DNA from: Trichomonas tenax
Lineage: Eukaryota > Parabasalia > Trichomonadida > Trichomonadidae
Direction: 5' to 3'
NCBI GenBank assembly: GCA_023091735.1
Contig: JALKBU010000110.1
Span: forward strand, 1 to 64,000
Length of the DNA stretch: 64,000 nucleotides
Shown: positions 32,760 through 43,568 of the stretch, piece by piece
Position numbering within the stretch: position 1 is the stretch's first letter
Layout of the letters: each line of letters begins with the position of its first letter
Program-made: the position numbers and the translations under genes
Notes under the pieces: model-generated
The model's input: only the letters and a program-made list of their open reading frames with translations
Told to the model about the DNA's origin: nothing
Databases searched by the model: none

Positions 32760-33288
32760 TTAAGGATGCCCTAAATCACGACTTTTTTTGTTGCCTTTAT
32801 AACTTGGAATAGCATTGACTCACAAGTTTAAAATTTATATGGTACTATGCTACTATATGTATAGAATATGGGTCTAGAATAATGATTCGATAATAGTAAT
32901 ATCTGCCAAATTAAAATTTCGAATTGCGTCGCAACATGTAAAATTATAAGTTTGAATCCATAGCACTATTTTTCAAAATGTGTATCAGTATTGTGCATAA
33001 TTGCAAAGGATAAAACCTAATATTCGAAGCTTTGATTGATTTTTAAATTTGAATATTTGAAAGAACAAATTCATAATCATATTGAATTTTAAAAATCAAT
33101 CAGAGTCTCACGCAGGCAAGATAAATCAGAATAACTTTAACAGTATAACTAGCTCATTTTAGAGATTAGTGCTATGGATTGAGCTTTGAAAAAAGTCTAA
33201 TATTTAAAGAAAATTAAAGTCTCGAATTTTAAATATGATATATACTAAATCTATGCAACATATCTATGGAAAGTTAGGGCATCCTTAA
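32760..33288. mobile_element. TTAA-ended foldback element (MITE candidate)
   Basis: Perfect 15 bp inverted ends: TTAAGGATGCCCTAA (32760-32774) and TTAGGGCATCCTTAA (33274-33288), so TTAA flanks both sides. Nested inverted pairs lie inside, AATCCATAGCACTA (32955-32968 with 33167-33180) and GATTGATTTTTAAA (33034-33047 with 33088-33101). The 529 bp unit is a large imperfect palindrome. TTAA target sites are typical of piggyBac-type elements, but the ends alone do not prove the superfamily. No coding capacity. Confidence 0.65.
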
Positions 33289-33334
33289 GGTGTTAAAAAT
33301 GTTGGAAATTTTTTTGACCACGGTTTCATTTTTA

Positions 33335-34354
33335 ATGGCAGCAGAACTAACTCCTGACTGGATGAGCATTGCTGAGAATATAAATTTGTACATCAACAAA
33401 GAGTCGTTCTACAAGACCAGATCTAAAGACGATTCTCGATTTTGTCAAATTCAGCAACGACCAGTTTAAGATTTTCTTCATAAATGCCTCATTTCACAAC
33501 AAGAAAGAAACAATTCTTGATATGCTGAAACATGTTTCTGTTGTTTTTGAAAACAATATTTCGAAATCTATTGAAAGCATTCGAGTTCTCTCTAAAATTC
33601 TCGATATACCTTTCCTAGACAAGATATGTGACCTTATAAATATTGATTGCCCTAACTAATGATTCAATTTCACAATTGAGTAACAAAATTGAATACCTCG
33701 AAAATAACATCAAAAACATGATATTACAAACGAATTCTTGTCTAAAATCGATTCTAGCTCATCTTCAATCGAGAAGAAATTAAGTGATAAACTTGAATTA
33801 ATTGTTTCCGATCTCAACGTAAAAATCGATGCTGTTGGCAGAGGACAAAATGCGCCCGAAAACTATAAAAACTTGAAATTGATTCCAAAAGACGCTCAAC
33901 ATTTTGAACAGATTTACAGTATGTTCGAGAAGATGGCTAATGAAAATGATATATTATCTATTGGCCTTGCAATCATTGATGGATATAACGATATGTTTTA
34001 TGGGTATCTTAATAATAATATTGCTAGTGAAGGTGGATGGATAAATAACTTTAATTTGGTTAAAATAATGGCACAGTGCTGTGTAAATCCTTCATCAATA
34101 ATATGAGAGTGTAAATTGTCACCTTTTCATTTCTTTGCACGGAATATTTCTGTGAATTGCCAAATTTTGATCCAAAATGTTTACCAACATAAAACACCTC
34201 AATTCTTTGGTATGCATCGAACAATGATAACTATTCAATGGCAGAGTACTTTATTAAAGAAAAACATGTTGATGTAAATTTAGAAGACAATCCATTGGAG
34301 GTTGCTAAATCAGAACGAATGAGGAAACTTCTTCGTGATAATGTTGCAAAATAA
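33335..34354 (+). pseudogene. Ankyrin-family protein pseudogene (N-terminal domain and C-terminal scrap)
   Basis: ATG 33335 starts MAAELTPDWMSIAENINLYI, a typical helical N-terminal domain of the trichomonad ankyrin family. The frame shifts after about 28 codons and continues (FHNKKETILDMLKHVSVV) to a stop near 33658. A later frame (33738-34106) holds an acidic, helical stretch. A final frame near 34240-34354 carries an ankyrin-like tail (VDVNLEDNPLEVAKSERM) ending at TAA. At least three frame breaks. The middle ankyrin repeats are missing or unrecognisable. Confidence 0.65.
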
Positions 34355-35619
34355 GTCAAAAGAAAACAATTAATTAATAATTTTATATAAAAAATATTAC
34401 TTGAATTGAAGTGAAGAGAATCTTGTCAATGAAACATTGCCTCGATGAGAAACAAAAACTGAATCTTGATAGTAGTCATATGTGAACGAATTGCCATCAA
34501 AAATACTTGCAATTGTCAGCTTTCATAATGTGTTGTTATTATGCACAGAATGTTATAATTCCATTACAAAGTTTATCAGTTCTTTCAAATTGAGAAAAGC
34601 CAATGGCATTTTGCGATGGGAATATTTGGTGCTGTGCAAAAACTAGAACTTTCATCATAGATTCCACTAGAATATTCGAATGAATATTGAGAACTTCGAG
34701 AAGAATACAAAAATCATTCGGAGAAATATATGGAAAATGTGCATAAATCATTGTTGAGTATGTAAACTGCAATATTCATATGGAGATAATTTCGTTAACT
34801 TTCAAAATTTATATATTGTTGTAAAGGAGTGTGCTTAGAAGTTGAAGAATTTTTCGACTTTTACTTGCTATACCGAATTTATAATGACATGTACGACCTG
34901 ATTCTGACTGATGATTCCATTGGAACTTTGCATGATTTCCCTGATTTTAGTTAAGATTTCATCTTCAGGGAATGAAATTATTTTTTTAGGATACCACCCC
35001 AGATTCATTTAAGGGAGTATGTTTGAATAGTTTACAAATTTTACATAAATAAAATAAAAAATGCGTTTATTAGACGATTAGACCATCAGCTCATGGGATA
35101 CCATATGGATATAGATAGGCTAAGGTATAAGCTATTGATGTTGTATTCATCATAAATTCTACGCAAAATGTAAACTATAATAATAAATGGTTACATCATT
35201 TTTACAAAAAAACCCTTATGGCAGTAGCTTTACAAATTCACTCAATTTTGAGAAAATTTGTTGCGTTGAACTGATGTTTATCCATGTCATTATCAAATTA
35301 ACTTAACTTGAAGATATGTCAAATTGATGGTAGTTGAAAGTCATTTATATCAATGCATAAATGTTCCAATCAATTTTCAATGGACTTTGAAGCACATTGA
35401 TTACAGCTTGTGAATGCTATAGGAAATGCAATTGATTTAAATCTAGACAAAATCGAAATTATTTAAACTTTTCGAGATGCTAAAAAATGGGTGCTTTATG
35501 ATGCGTAACAATTGATGGATCATTTACCCATAGAATTAACACAATTATTTCAGAATGAACGATTTTCATGGAATCAATATAAAAGAAACTAAAAGTGTAA
35601 TATATCATATAGAATATTA
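34355..35619. other. Decayed accessory DNA
   Basis: Minus-strand 34539-34772 reads as a helical, protein-like stretch (ISPNDFCILLEVLNIHS) without an ATG and may be another decayed N-terminal domain of the ankyrin family. The rest is non-coding A+T-rich sequence. Confidence 0.4.
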
Positions 35620-35863
35620 CAATTTTAGTCATGAAGAATTCAGTTTGCGCCACTTGAAATTAACACTGCTGCCACATCATCTTTGTGACCATCGATTGCA
35701 ATCTGGAGTGGAGTGGAGTGCGACTATCATTACCTTTTGCATCAATATTGGCACCACTTGATATCAATATTTTTGCAATATCAGCATGGTTAAATAAAGC
35801 ACAAGAGTGCAGTGGAGTACGTCCATATTTTTCTTTCGCTTCAATATTGAATGATAAAACCAA
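35620..35863 (-). pseudogene. Ankyrin-repeat fragment
   Basis: Minus strand from 35863: EAKEKYGRTPLHSCALFNH and ILISSGANIDAKGNDSRTPL are two clear ankyrin repeats. The next repeat is displaced by a small tandem duplication of ACTCC-type sequence at about 35705-35720. It reappears in another frame (IAIDGHKDDVAAVLISSGAN). No N-terminal domain or full array follows, so it is a gene fragment. Confidence 0.75.
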
Positions 35864-37287
35864 GAAAATATCAAAAAATTAGCAATTTTATTAAAATGTA
35901 TGTGAAATTTATGTGAAATTGAATCTTAAAGACGTTTGTATTAAAATTTGACCAAAACAGAGCTAATTATTCAGGCATTAATGGGTAAATGAATCAAAAA
36001 CGTACCGATAAGAATGTGATTGAGCAATTTGCAATTTTCCTGACAAAAGCATTTTTCTTTCTTTATTATGGCCCGTTATCAATGCTGTATTCAGTCTTTT
36101 CTTTTCCTTTATAAATGAAATTATACTCATGCGACGCTGGGTAATATTATCACGAACTATGTTTCGACATTTGTCATTCTGACACTTTACATTTCAAGGT
36201 TATTTGGCTTTTAAAAAACTATTTTATTGTGCTTTTAGTATATATATCATGTGTGTCATATAAAATTATAGATTATTGTGAAGTTTTCACATTTCAGGCC
36301 GAAAAATAAAATCTCATATCGAATATATTATAGATGCAAAGCATTTGAACTCATATTTATAACTTAGATCCCAATGGCTTGCATATCCTATATATAGTTA
36401 TATAAATATTTGATTATTTATATATGATATCTGAGATTTGGGCAAAAAACATGGTATTCGTCCAAAACAAAACAATATTAACATACTATATATTATCTCG
36501 TTGATATGCACATAAATATTTTATTGAAATTTCAATTTTTAAAAACGTTCAATATATCCAAACATAAAAATAAATGTTTTTCATATCATGGCATTACTAC
36601 CGATAAGTAAGAACGATGTATGCTATTCTTTCAAAGACTTATATGCTAGAAGAAAAAAAAAACTATGTAAATGCAGTTGCATCTTACATCAATATCGTAA
36701 ACAACATAAATTGCACATTATATATCAATATATATGAGACATCGATAAGTGTTATATAGGTTTAGTTGGAAAATGAACCAATTTTTGAAAACATTGAATA
36801 ATTTCTAAAATTTTATATTTATTAACTATAAACCATGTCATAAGATAGGACAGATGTAACATATATAAATATTGTTTTGTTTTGGACGAATACCATGTTT
36901 TTTGCCCAAATCTCAGATATCATATATAAATAATCAAATATTTATATAACTATATATAGGATATGCAAGCCATTGGGATCTAAGTTATAAATATGAGTTC
37001 AAATGCTTTGCATCTATAATATATTCGATATGAGATTTTATTTTTCGGCCTGAAATGTGAAAACTTCACAATAATCTATAATTTTATATGACACATATGA
37101 TATATATACTAAAAGCAGCCTTACTATATCCAGTTACGTGTCAAAATGTCGAATATAAAGTGTCAGAATGTCATAACACTGCACATGCAATGCTGTATGT
37201 TTTTAATGTCCTTTTTGTTCAATTGTTTCTGTACGTTTGTCTAAATTAAATTTAAACGAATGAAAATTTCAAAATTAAAAAAATCAA
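35864..37287. other. Spacer containing a long inverted repeat
   Basis: No gene on either strand. The spacer is dominated by the 250 bp arm inverted repeat at 36230-37117, upstream of the long coiled-coil gene. Confidence 0.7.
36230..37117. repeat. Near-perfect inverted repeat with 250 bp arms
   Basis: Left arm 36230-36479 and right arm 36868-37117 are reverse complements with about one visible mismatch (TGTGTGTC against GACACATA). A 388-base A+T-rich spacer (36480-36867) separates them. Weaker inverted similarity (CATTCTGACACTTTA on the left near 36173, its complement near 37155) extends outward. The match implies recent formation or gene conversion. It has no coding capacity, so it is a foldback/MITE candidate or a local inverted duplication. 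Confidence 0.9.
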
Positions 37288-40200
37288 ATGTCTTACTCAG
37301 ATGATGACTCCTTCTTCGATTACGAAGAGTGCGAGGACGAGATTCCAACGCAGGAGCAGTTGGAAGCGCTGCAGCAAGAGAATGAGCTTCTTAAAGTGAA
37401 GTTTGAGAAAGCGATCGAGTTATCTCAGAAAGTGAAAGATTTACAAGAACAAAACACAGAGCTTCAGGCTCAGGTCAAAGACAGCATCCGTGAAAAGGAA
37501 GAAATGATGCACAGACTCGAACTGGCGAATAGATCTTTCAAAGACGGAGAAGCACAGCTTGCAAAGCAAAAACGCGTGTCAAGTGAGCAGTTAGAGGAGA
37601 TTTCCAAGCAGTTCAATGCTAAGGCTGCGGAACAAAAGAAGAATTCTGACAGTGAAATCGCGTATCTTACCGAACAAGTCAACCAATTGCTCAGTGCTGC
37701 GGAGAACGATGAAGTACAGAAGAAGACAGACAAGGCTTTCATAGGAAGAATCCTTCAAGCCGCAAAGAGATACTTCAATGAAGAAATTTCTTCTCTCGAT
37801 GATCTTTACAATGCTTTGAACAAGGAACCAACAAAAGTAGAGACTATTGCTGTCCAGCCACAGCCAGAAACTAAGCCAAAGCAAGAAGTCGATGAATCGA
37901 AGCTAAACAAGTACAAACAAGCGTTAAAGGAAGCAAACTCACAGATATCATCGCTCAACCGGCAATTGGCTGAAGCACAGAAGAACTTAAGAGAGCTCAA
38001 GCGTTCATCTGACTTGAAGATCAACAATCTCAACTCAGAGCTTCAAGATCACCAGCAGAGATTCAAGGAGAGCGAGGAGAAGTCACTCGCTAAGATCCAG
38101 AACCTCGAGGGCCGCTTAAACAACATGAAGACAGAAGTTTCAAAGGCTCGCGCTGTCCCAATGGAACTGATGGAGTCCGGACGCAATTTCTCTGTCTCCC
38201 CAATCAACTCTCAGCACAACATCGACGTCAATCCGGAGCCAAGGAAGGTCACAATCATCACGCCAAACTCTCCGCCTTTTTCACAGAAGGAGTCGATGAT
38301 TCAGTCCGTTGACATGCTCAAGGATAAGATCGCCCATCTCACTGAGGAACTCACTGCTGCACAGGAGACACTCCGCAAGAAGGATCAGACACTTGACGCC
38401 GTCAACCAGGAGCTCTCCAATCTCCGCATCTCGTCAAAGAACAACGAAACAGAATTGCACTCGCTCAAGGCCGTTCACGATGAGACAGTCCACGAGCTTG
38501 AGACAATCCACGAATCCCTTCACGCACGCCAGAACGCTATCGAGGAGAGTCTGCACCAGCTCGATGCACAGAAGGAGGAAGACGCGAAGCGCCGCAAGCG
38601 CATGGAGATTGCAAAGAAGAAACTTATACAGTATAAGGCGCAAGTCCAGAAGCTCATGGACGAGAACTCTCAACTTGATGAGGAGTTCGATGAGCAGCGC
38701 CGCGCAATGAACACTCTCAATGATTGCAAGGAGCAGCTCGAGAAGAAGCTTAAGACAGCAACGCAGGAACTCACAGAAGCTCAGCATAAGATCAAAACAA
38801 CAAAGATTCCAACAGCTGATGAAGTTCTCCCACCACACTTCTTCGCTATGAAGGGCGCCGACGAGAAGCTTGCTGTGCAGATCCAGAAGATCGCTTACAA
38901 CAGCGCTCTCCAAGTCCAATCAAAGCTTCAGGCCGTCTACCAGGCAATCGCTGACTCTTACCAGTCCAAGATCGATGAAGAAGAGAACAAAGTCAATGAC
39001 TACATCGAGGCGATGGAGAAGGCACGTTCTGCCATCAATCAGCTTCTTGTCGACTCCAGCATTCTCATCACAGGCAAAGCTATCACATACGATGAGTACT
39101 TCAAGGACGCCGCTGTCCAGAAGACTTACATGCAGACAATCCAGAAGTTGAGAGAGGATGTCGACACAATCAAGTACGAGAACGATAAACTCAGCTCATT
39201 CACAAAACTCTATCAGGAGTGCTTCGGATCTTCCACAGAACTTCTTGTTCACGCAACAGAGCTCAAGAACAAGTTCACAGAGAAGGACAACAAGATTGCC
39301 AAGCAAAGGCAGAACATCCACAAGCTCAAGGAAGCAATGAAGGAACTCACAGAAACGACAGAGCAATCGCTCCTTGAAAAGACAGACGAAGTTGCTGAGC
39401 TCAAGAGCCAGCGCGATGAGCTTCAGAACAGGATCAACCAGATCGAATCCAAATATAAGAGCGCTAAGGATGACATGAACCAGCTCGAAGTCGCTCTCAT
39501 GGCTGAGAAGACAGAGCGCGAAAACTTCGAAAACATGATGCAGGAGAACCACTCAAGAATGATTGGTGATATCGACACAAACCACATCAGACAGAAGGAG
39601 GAGCACGAAGTTGAAAAGAAGCAGCTTCTTGACGAGATCGAGAACAAGAAGATGAAGATGGAAGACTTGAGGGGCGAACTCGAGAGAAACAAGCAGCAGC
39701 TCAGAATCATGACACAGAAGTATGAAACACTCAGAAAGCAGCTTGCTCAGGAGACAGAGAAGTTCGAAAGCGACAAAAGGCTCGCTCAGCAGGAGCACGA
39801 CAAGGAGAAGGAGTTCATGAAGAATGCATTCCAGAACTCGTTGGACGAGCTCAGGAAGCAATGTGACAAGCACAGAGAGGACGTCAAGATGCTCTCACAG
39901 CGCTTGAACGATGAAGAAATAGAGAAGAATGATCTCAGGCAGAAGCTCCAGCAGCTCACAAAGGAGAAGTCCAAACTCAAGAAGTCCATCAAGACAATCA
40001 AGGAGGACAACGAGAGGCAGATCAAGCTCACAATGATTGAGGCCAGAAATAAGGTCAATGCCATGGAAGGCCCGATGCAGAAGAAGATCGAGGATGAGAG
40101 ACATAAGGGTGAATCAGCCAAGAAGGCAATATACTCCTACATCAACGACAATCTCGGTGATTATGCCGACAGCCAGATTGTTGATGATCTTTCATTCAGA

Positions 40201-40326
40201 TCCGGTGTCCAGAGGATCAAGACGATACTTGGAAAGATGTCAGTCTCTGATGAAACAGTCCGCAAACTTGTTCAGGCAAGAGAAGGACAGGAAACTGCTG
40301 ATGCCGTTGCTCAGATGTTCATTTAA
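37288..40326 (+). CDS. Long coiled-coil protein (1,012 residues)
   Basis: An intact frame from ATG 37288. A short acidic head (SYSDDDSFFDYEECEDE) is followed by heptad coiled coil across about residues 25-930, with breaks near 190 and 300-330 (a Ser/Pro linker with VSPINSQHN and PNSPPFSQKE). A more globular C-terminus of about 70 residues follows (YSYINDNLGDYADSQIVDDL). Codons are rich in C/G endings and in AAG/GAG, unlike the A+T-rich giant gene at 21933, as expected for a strongly expressed gene. Such proteins serve as cytoskeletal, centrosomal or Golgi scaffolds. No GRIP, motor or membrane motif is visible, so the role is open. Confidence 0.8.
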   Translation: MSYSDDDSFFDYEECEDEIPTQEQLEALQQENELLKVKFEKAIELSQKVKDLQEQNTELQAQVKDSIREKEEMMHRLELANRSFKDGEAQLAKQKRVSSEQLEEISKQFNAKAAEQKKNSDSEIAYLTEQVNQLLSAAENDEVQKKTDKAFIGRILQAAKRYFNEEISSLDDLYNALNKEPTKVETIAVQPQPETKPKQEVDESKLNKYKQALKEANSQISSLNRQLAEAQKNLRELKRSSDLKINNLNSELQDHQQRFKESEEKSLAKIQNLEGRLNNMKTEVSKARAVPMELMESGRNFSVSPINSQHNIDVNPEPRKVTIITPNSPPFSQKESMIQSVDMLKDKIAHLTEELTAAQETLRKKDQTLDAVNQELSNLRISSKNNETELHSLKAVHDETVHELETIHESLHARQNAIEESLHQLDAQKEEDAKRRKRMEIAKKKLIQYKAQVQKLMDENSQLDEEFDEQRRAMNTLNDCKEQLEKKLKTATQELTEAQHKIKTTKIPTADEVLPPHFFAMKGADEKLAVQIQKIAYNSALQVQSKLQAVYQAIADSYQSKIDEEENKVNDYIEAMEKARSAINQLLVDSSILITGKAITYDEYFKDAAVQKTYMQTIQKLREDVDTIKYENDKLSSFTKLYQECFGSSTELLVHATELKNKFTEKDNKIAKQRQNIHKLKEAMKELTETTEQSLLEKTDEVAELKSQRDELQNRINQIESKYKSAKDDMNQLEVALMAEKTERENFENMMQENHSRMIGDIDTNHIRQKEEHEVEKKQLLDEIENKKMKMEDLRGELERNKQQLRIMTQKYETLRKQLAQETEKFESDKRLAQQEHDKEKEFMKNAFQNSLDELRKQCDKHREDVKMLSQRLNDEEIEKNDLRQKLQQLTKEKSKLKKSIKTIKEDNERQIKLTMIEARNKVNAMEGPMQKKIEDERHKGESAKKAIYSYINDNLGDYADSQIVDDLSFRSGVQRIKTILGKMSVSDETVRKLVQAREGQETADAVAQMFI

Positions 40327-41691
40327 TCATTTTTATTATTATTAATTTTATGTGTAAACAAAATTGATTTTATTTTCGATTCACAAACATTGCTCGAGAT
40401 TTTATAGCAGAGGATTTTTACAAGATATTTAACAATCTCAATAGATTCGCTAGAAATGACAATTGATAGATGTGTTTATTGTTATAATAATAAATATATC
40501 AAATTGATTGGTATTAAACAATAAAGAAAAACATATGATATGATATATTTTCATGTTCAATTCAGCATTGCAGGCAATCAGGCATTGAACGATCTTGATT
40601 GAGTAATTTTCAATCGCAATAGAGTGATGTGTTCAATGTTCATATGTCTATATAATATAGAAATGCATGAATATTATCTTTGATGTTGTTATTATATAGA
40701 CTTAATAATTTGATTATCTTGATTTTCTCACTATCTCCGAAAAATCAAGCACAGTGAAAACAATCTCATATTTTAAAAACGCAACAGAAATATGCATACT
40801 CATTTTTAGCATCATCAATCATTCTTTTTTTTTTATCATGATAGAAATCTCCATTATTAATTGCAATCGAAATGAAATCTCTCAGAATGGTTTAATATCT
40901 AGTTGATCATGGAGCTGGTGTCAACATGGAAACATTTAATCATTCACATTCTATCATTATTACGATATGAAATCAACATAATCAGATAATGTCTTACTTC
41001 AATAGCAATAATTATAAGCTATGCTATTATGATATAAATGATTGTAATTGAAATTATGTCTCCTGAAATTGTTCAGTTCTTAAAATCCATGGATTCTATT
41101 TGGTAAACATTATGTTCCTTTGTTGTTATTTTTACGATGAATTTGATAGCATTCATAATTCATTCGCTGAGATTGATATTGTTCATTTACTGGCAATGGC
41201 ATAGCATGAAGTAATATATTTTTCATGAGAATTTACCTTTTGAGAGAATTCTGTCATGTAAATATATGATATGTCAAATATTTTTAATTTTGTCATGTAA
41301 AAATATAATTTAAATTGATATTCTGTTGAAAACAAAGGTTATAACACCGAAACAATCATGAAAATTTGAAATTAATGTTTGCAGAAATTTGGATAAAAAT
41401 TGTTGCAAGAAAAGATTAATCTATGGATTGAAATCATTTCCATAATTTGAATGCAACGGATTTTCAATGAATACATTGAGGTTTAAAACATCTAAGCAAT
41501 ATGTATCGTTATCGATAAGAATTGATATATCATAATTTAATAATAAGAATTGTAATAACGTTATCAATTTTCTTTGTATTATCAATTTTCACTTTTTAGC
41601 AAATATCCTTGCACTATATCAAAATTGCTTTCTTGTTGCACAATATTTTTTTGATAAGTTTACAATTTTTCATTTTTTAATTTAAAAAAAA
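40327..41691. other. Intergenic spacer with two promoter-type motifs
   Basis: No gene. TGTCATGTAAA at 41252-41262 and TTTTGTCATGTAAAA at 41288-41302 lie about 400 bases upstream of the next frame, farther than at other genes. They may mark a lost or unrecognised start. Confidence 0.5.
41252..41302 (+). promoter_or_regulatory. Paired TGTCATGTAAA motifs
   Basis: Two copies 36 bases apart, the same motif as before the genes at 31415, 53213 and 60505, but with no gene start close by. Confidence 0.4.
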
Positions 41692-42191
41692 ATGTTATTT
41701 GTTTTTATCTGTTTGCTTTGGTCCTATCAGCTCCAAAGCGAACTCGTCCTCCTTCCACGCCTACAGACTCTATAAATAGAGTCCCGGTTGTTATATCTGG
41801 ATACGTTATTATTCCTTTTTTGATTATTTTGGCGATTATTGCTTCAGTTCTTTTCTTTATCATCCATAAATGTCGTGCAAGTGATGAATTACTAAATGAG
41901 CAACAAGATGAATCAGGTTCTTTCATTCCTGAGCAAATAACAAATCAAGAAGATTCTGTTTCATTGGTTCCTATAATTCATACCAGATCAAGCTCACCTA
42001 GAAAGACACCTCCACGTGAAGTGATTCCACTTCTTAATGATGGCAAAGATTATTCTTCCTCATATTCGTATTATGAAGAAGAATATTACTATGATGATAA
42101 CGAGGAATTTTACATCCAGAAACTCAAACCCGATGATGAATCATCTTCAGATTCACTAATTTCTTTAGCAAAAGTTACTTGTGATCTTTAG
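41692..42191 (+). CDS. Small single-pass membrane protein; signal peptide in another frame
   Basis: The main frame (open to 42191, 157 codons from 41718) has one strong membrane span (YVIIPFLIILAIIASVLFFII, about residues 29-49), a Lys/Cys stop-transfer and a cytosolic tail. The tail holds Ser-Pro and Arg sites, a Tyr/Glu-rich patch and acidic Ser clusters, typical for sorting or signalling. It has no ATG at its start. The only nearby ATG (41692) is one frame off and encodes a hydrophobic stretch MLFVFICLLW that looks like a signal peptide. A one-base indel near 41715 would join them. It resembles the membrane-anchor and tail part of trichomonad surface proteins with almost no ectodomain. Confidence 0.55.
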
Positions 42192-42695
42192 GTTTTTATG
42201 GCCCTTTCCCTTTTTTGTTTGTATGTTGTTAAATGCTGTGCGTTTATTATTTGTTAGATTTAATATTCAATATTTTATCAAATTCTCGTTACTTGAAATT
42301 GACCGAATTTATCAATGTCTGTAACTTTTTGACAATGTTTCTGTTCTATGTTTAGGGTGATAAATCTAATTTAAATACTTTTGACTTTCAAATTCAGTGA
42401 TAATTTAAGAGATACCATTTTATTATTCCACTGTATTGAACATCGCCTAGAATGAGTTTTTACAAATATAACAGCTGCTGGATTCTTCAGAAAATTAATG
42501 ACATTAAATCTTTCAACGGAAACATCTTACAAATCTGATAAAATTCTGCATTAAAACTCTTTTAAATAATGACTACGTTGAGAAATCGGCGTGAAAGCAG
42601 GAAAAATATTTTGAGGAAACTAAAATTATGAGTTTATGATAAATCCATTATCCCAAACAATGAACAAAGGATTAAATACGAAAAATACATAACAC
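42192..42695. other. Spacer between convergent genes
   Basis: A+T-rich, nothing supportable seen. Confidence 0.6.
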
Positions 42696-43568
42696 TTAAA
42701 GTTCTGTGATTCTTCCAATATAAGCATCACTATCTTCTTCTTCATGCTCCTCTTCAGGCTCATCAATGAACTTCTGGGCATCGGCAGCCGAAGAAAGTCC
42801 AAAGCAGCACATTTGGAGCAAAAATGTAATATCACACAAACATGGACCGCCAGCACCGACGATCCAAGGTATCTGATTCCAGCAGAACTGTGGCTCAATG
42901 CTTTTGATGAAGATAGACATCAAATATGTGGCATTGCCAAGAACTGCGAAAAGCACGTACATTGGACTTAAATCACTGACAGTTTTGTCTTTAAAGTTCT
43001 TAATGACTTGTGGAATCCTTGAGGATATGTAAATTGCAGCTGATGCCCATCCAAACAGTGTTCCGACAAGATCTGCTTTTCGGTAAGGAAATGCATAGTC
43101 AACAGCAGCTAAAGCCACCGCAGCCGTAACACCTGCAAATGAGGGAGAAATAATATCATCATTATCGTCTGATATTTCATGAGGTTCTTTGCGATTCTTG
43201 TTATTCTTTTTCATTTGATCAACACAGCATTCTTCGAAGCAGCAACGATAGTATATATACTGAGAAAACAAAATACCATCGAGAATCACGTAAATTATGG
43301 CCTGAATGATTTGAACGACAAGGCCACCGTTAATTAGCAAACCAATGAGCGAGAAAACATTACCAGAGAAAAGAAGACTGAAGAAGAAAGGGCTTTGTCC
43401 ATCGACATGTTTTGTCTTGCAGTTCTGTATGTATTGAGGAGTTGATGAAATGAGCCAGATCAAATTTGAGAACATTCCAATGCCAAAGCTCCATTTATCC
43501 CTCGGTGTAACAACGCACTCGCCAAATGCTTTGTGAATCCATTCAACGTAGCCTGCCTCACAGGGCAT
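42696..43568 (-). CDS. PQ-loop membrane transporter (SLC66A1/Ypq1-like)
   Basis: An intact 290-residue protein with about seven membrane spans. Both PQ-loop repeats are clear: SSTPQYIQNCKTKHVDGQSP (about residue 42) and SRIPQVIKNFKDKTVSDLSP (about residue 182), each with the Pro-Gln pair and a following basic/Ser-Pro pattern. Between the halves is a charged cytosolic loop (MKKNNKNRKEPHEISDDNDD). The C-terminus is acidic. SLC66A1 (PQLC2) and yeast Ypq proteins export cationic amino acids from lysosomes or vacuoles. A similar lysosomal role is likely here, but the substrate is inferred. A C-terminal dileucine-like sorting motif is not evident. Confidence 0.88.
   Translation of the reverse strand: MPCEAGYVEWIHKAFGECVVTPRDKWSFGIGMFSNLIWLISSTPQYIQNCKTKHVDGQSPFFFSLLFSGNVFSLIGLLINGGLVVQIIQAIIYVILDGILFSQYIYYRCCFEECCVDQMKKNNKNRKEPHEISDDNDDIISPSFAGVTAAVALAAVDYAFPYRKADLVGTLFGWASAAIYISSRIPQVIKNFKDKTVSDLSPMYVLFAVLGNATYLMSIFIKSIEPQFCWNQIPWIVGAGGPCLCDITFLLQMCCFGLSSAADAQKFIDEPEEEHEEEDSDAYIGRITEL

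Larger units (their letters stand above)
32369..33334. other. Spacer carrying palindromic elements
   Basis: No gene. It contains an A+T/G-rich hairpin at 32645-32677 and the TTAA-ended foldback element at 32760-33288. Confidence 0.7.

Noticed and set aside
38309..39710. Serine/arginine- and leucine-rich frames overlapping the long coiled-coil gene
   Set aside because: They are shadows produced by its C/G-rich codon use; the main frame is continuous with a credible coiled coil.
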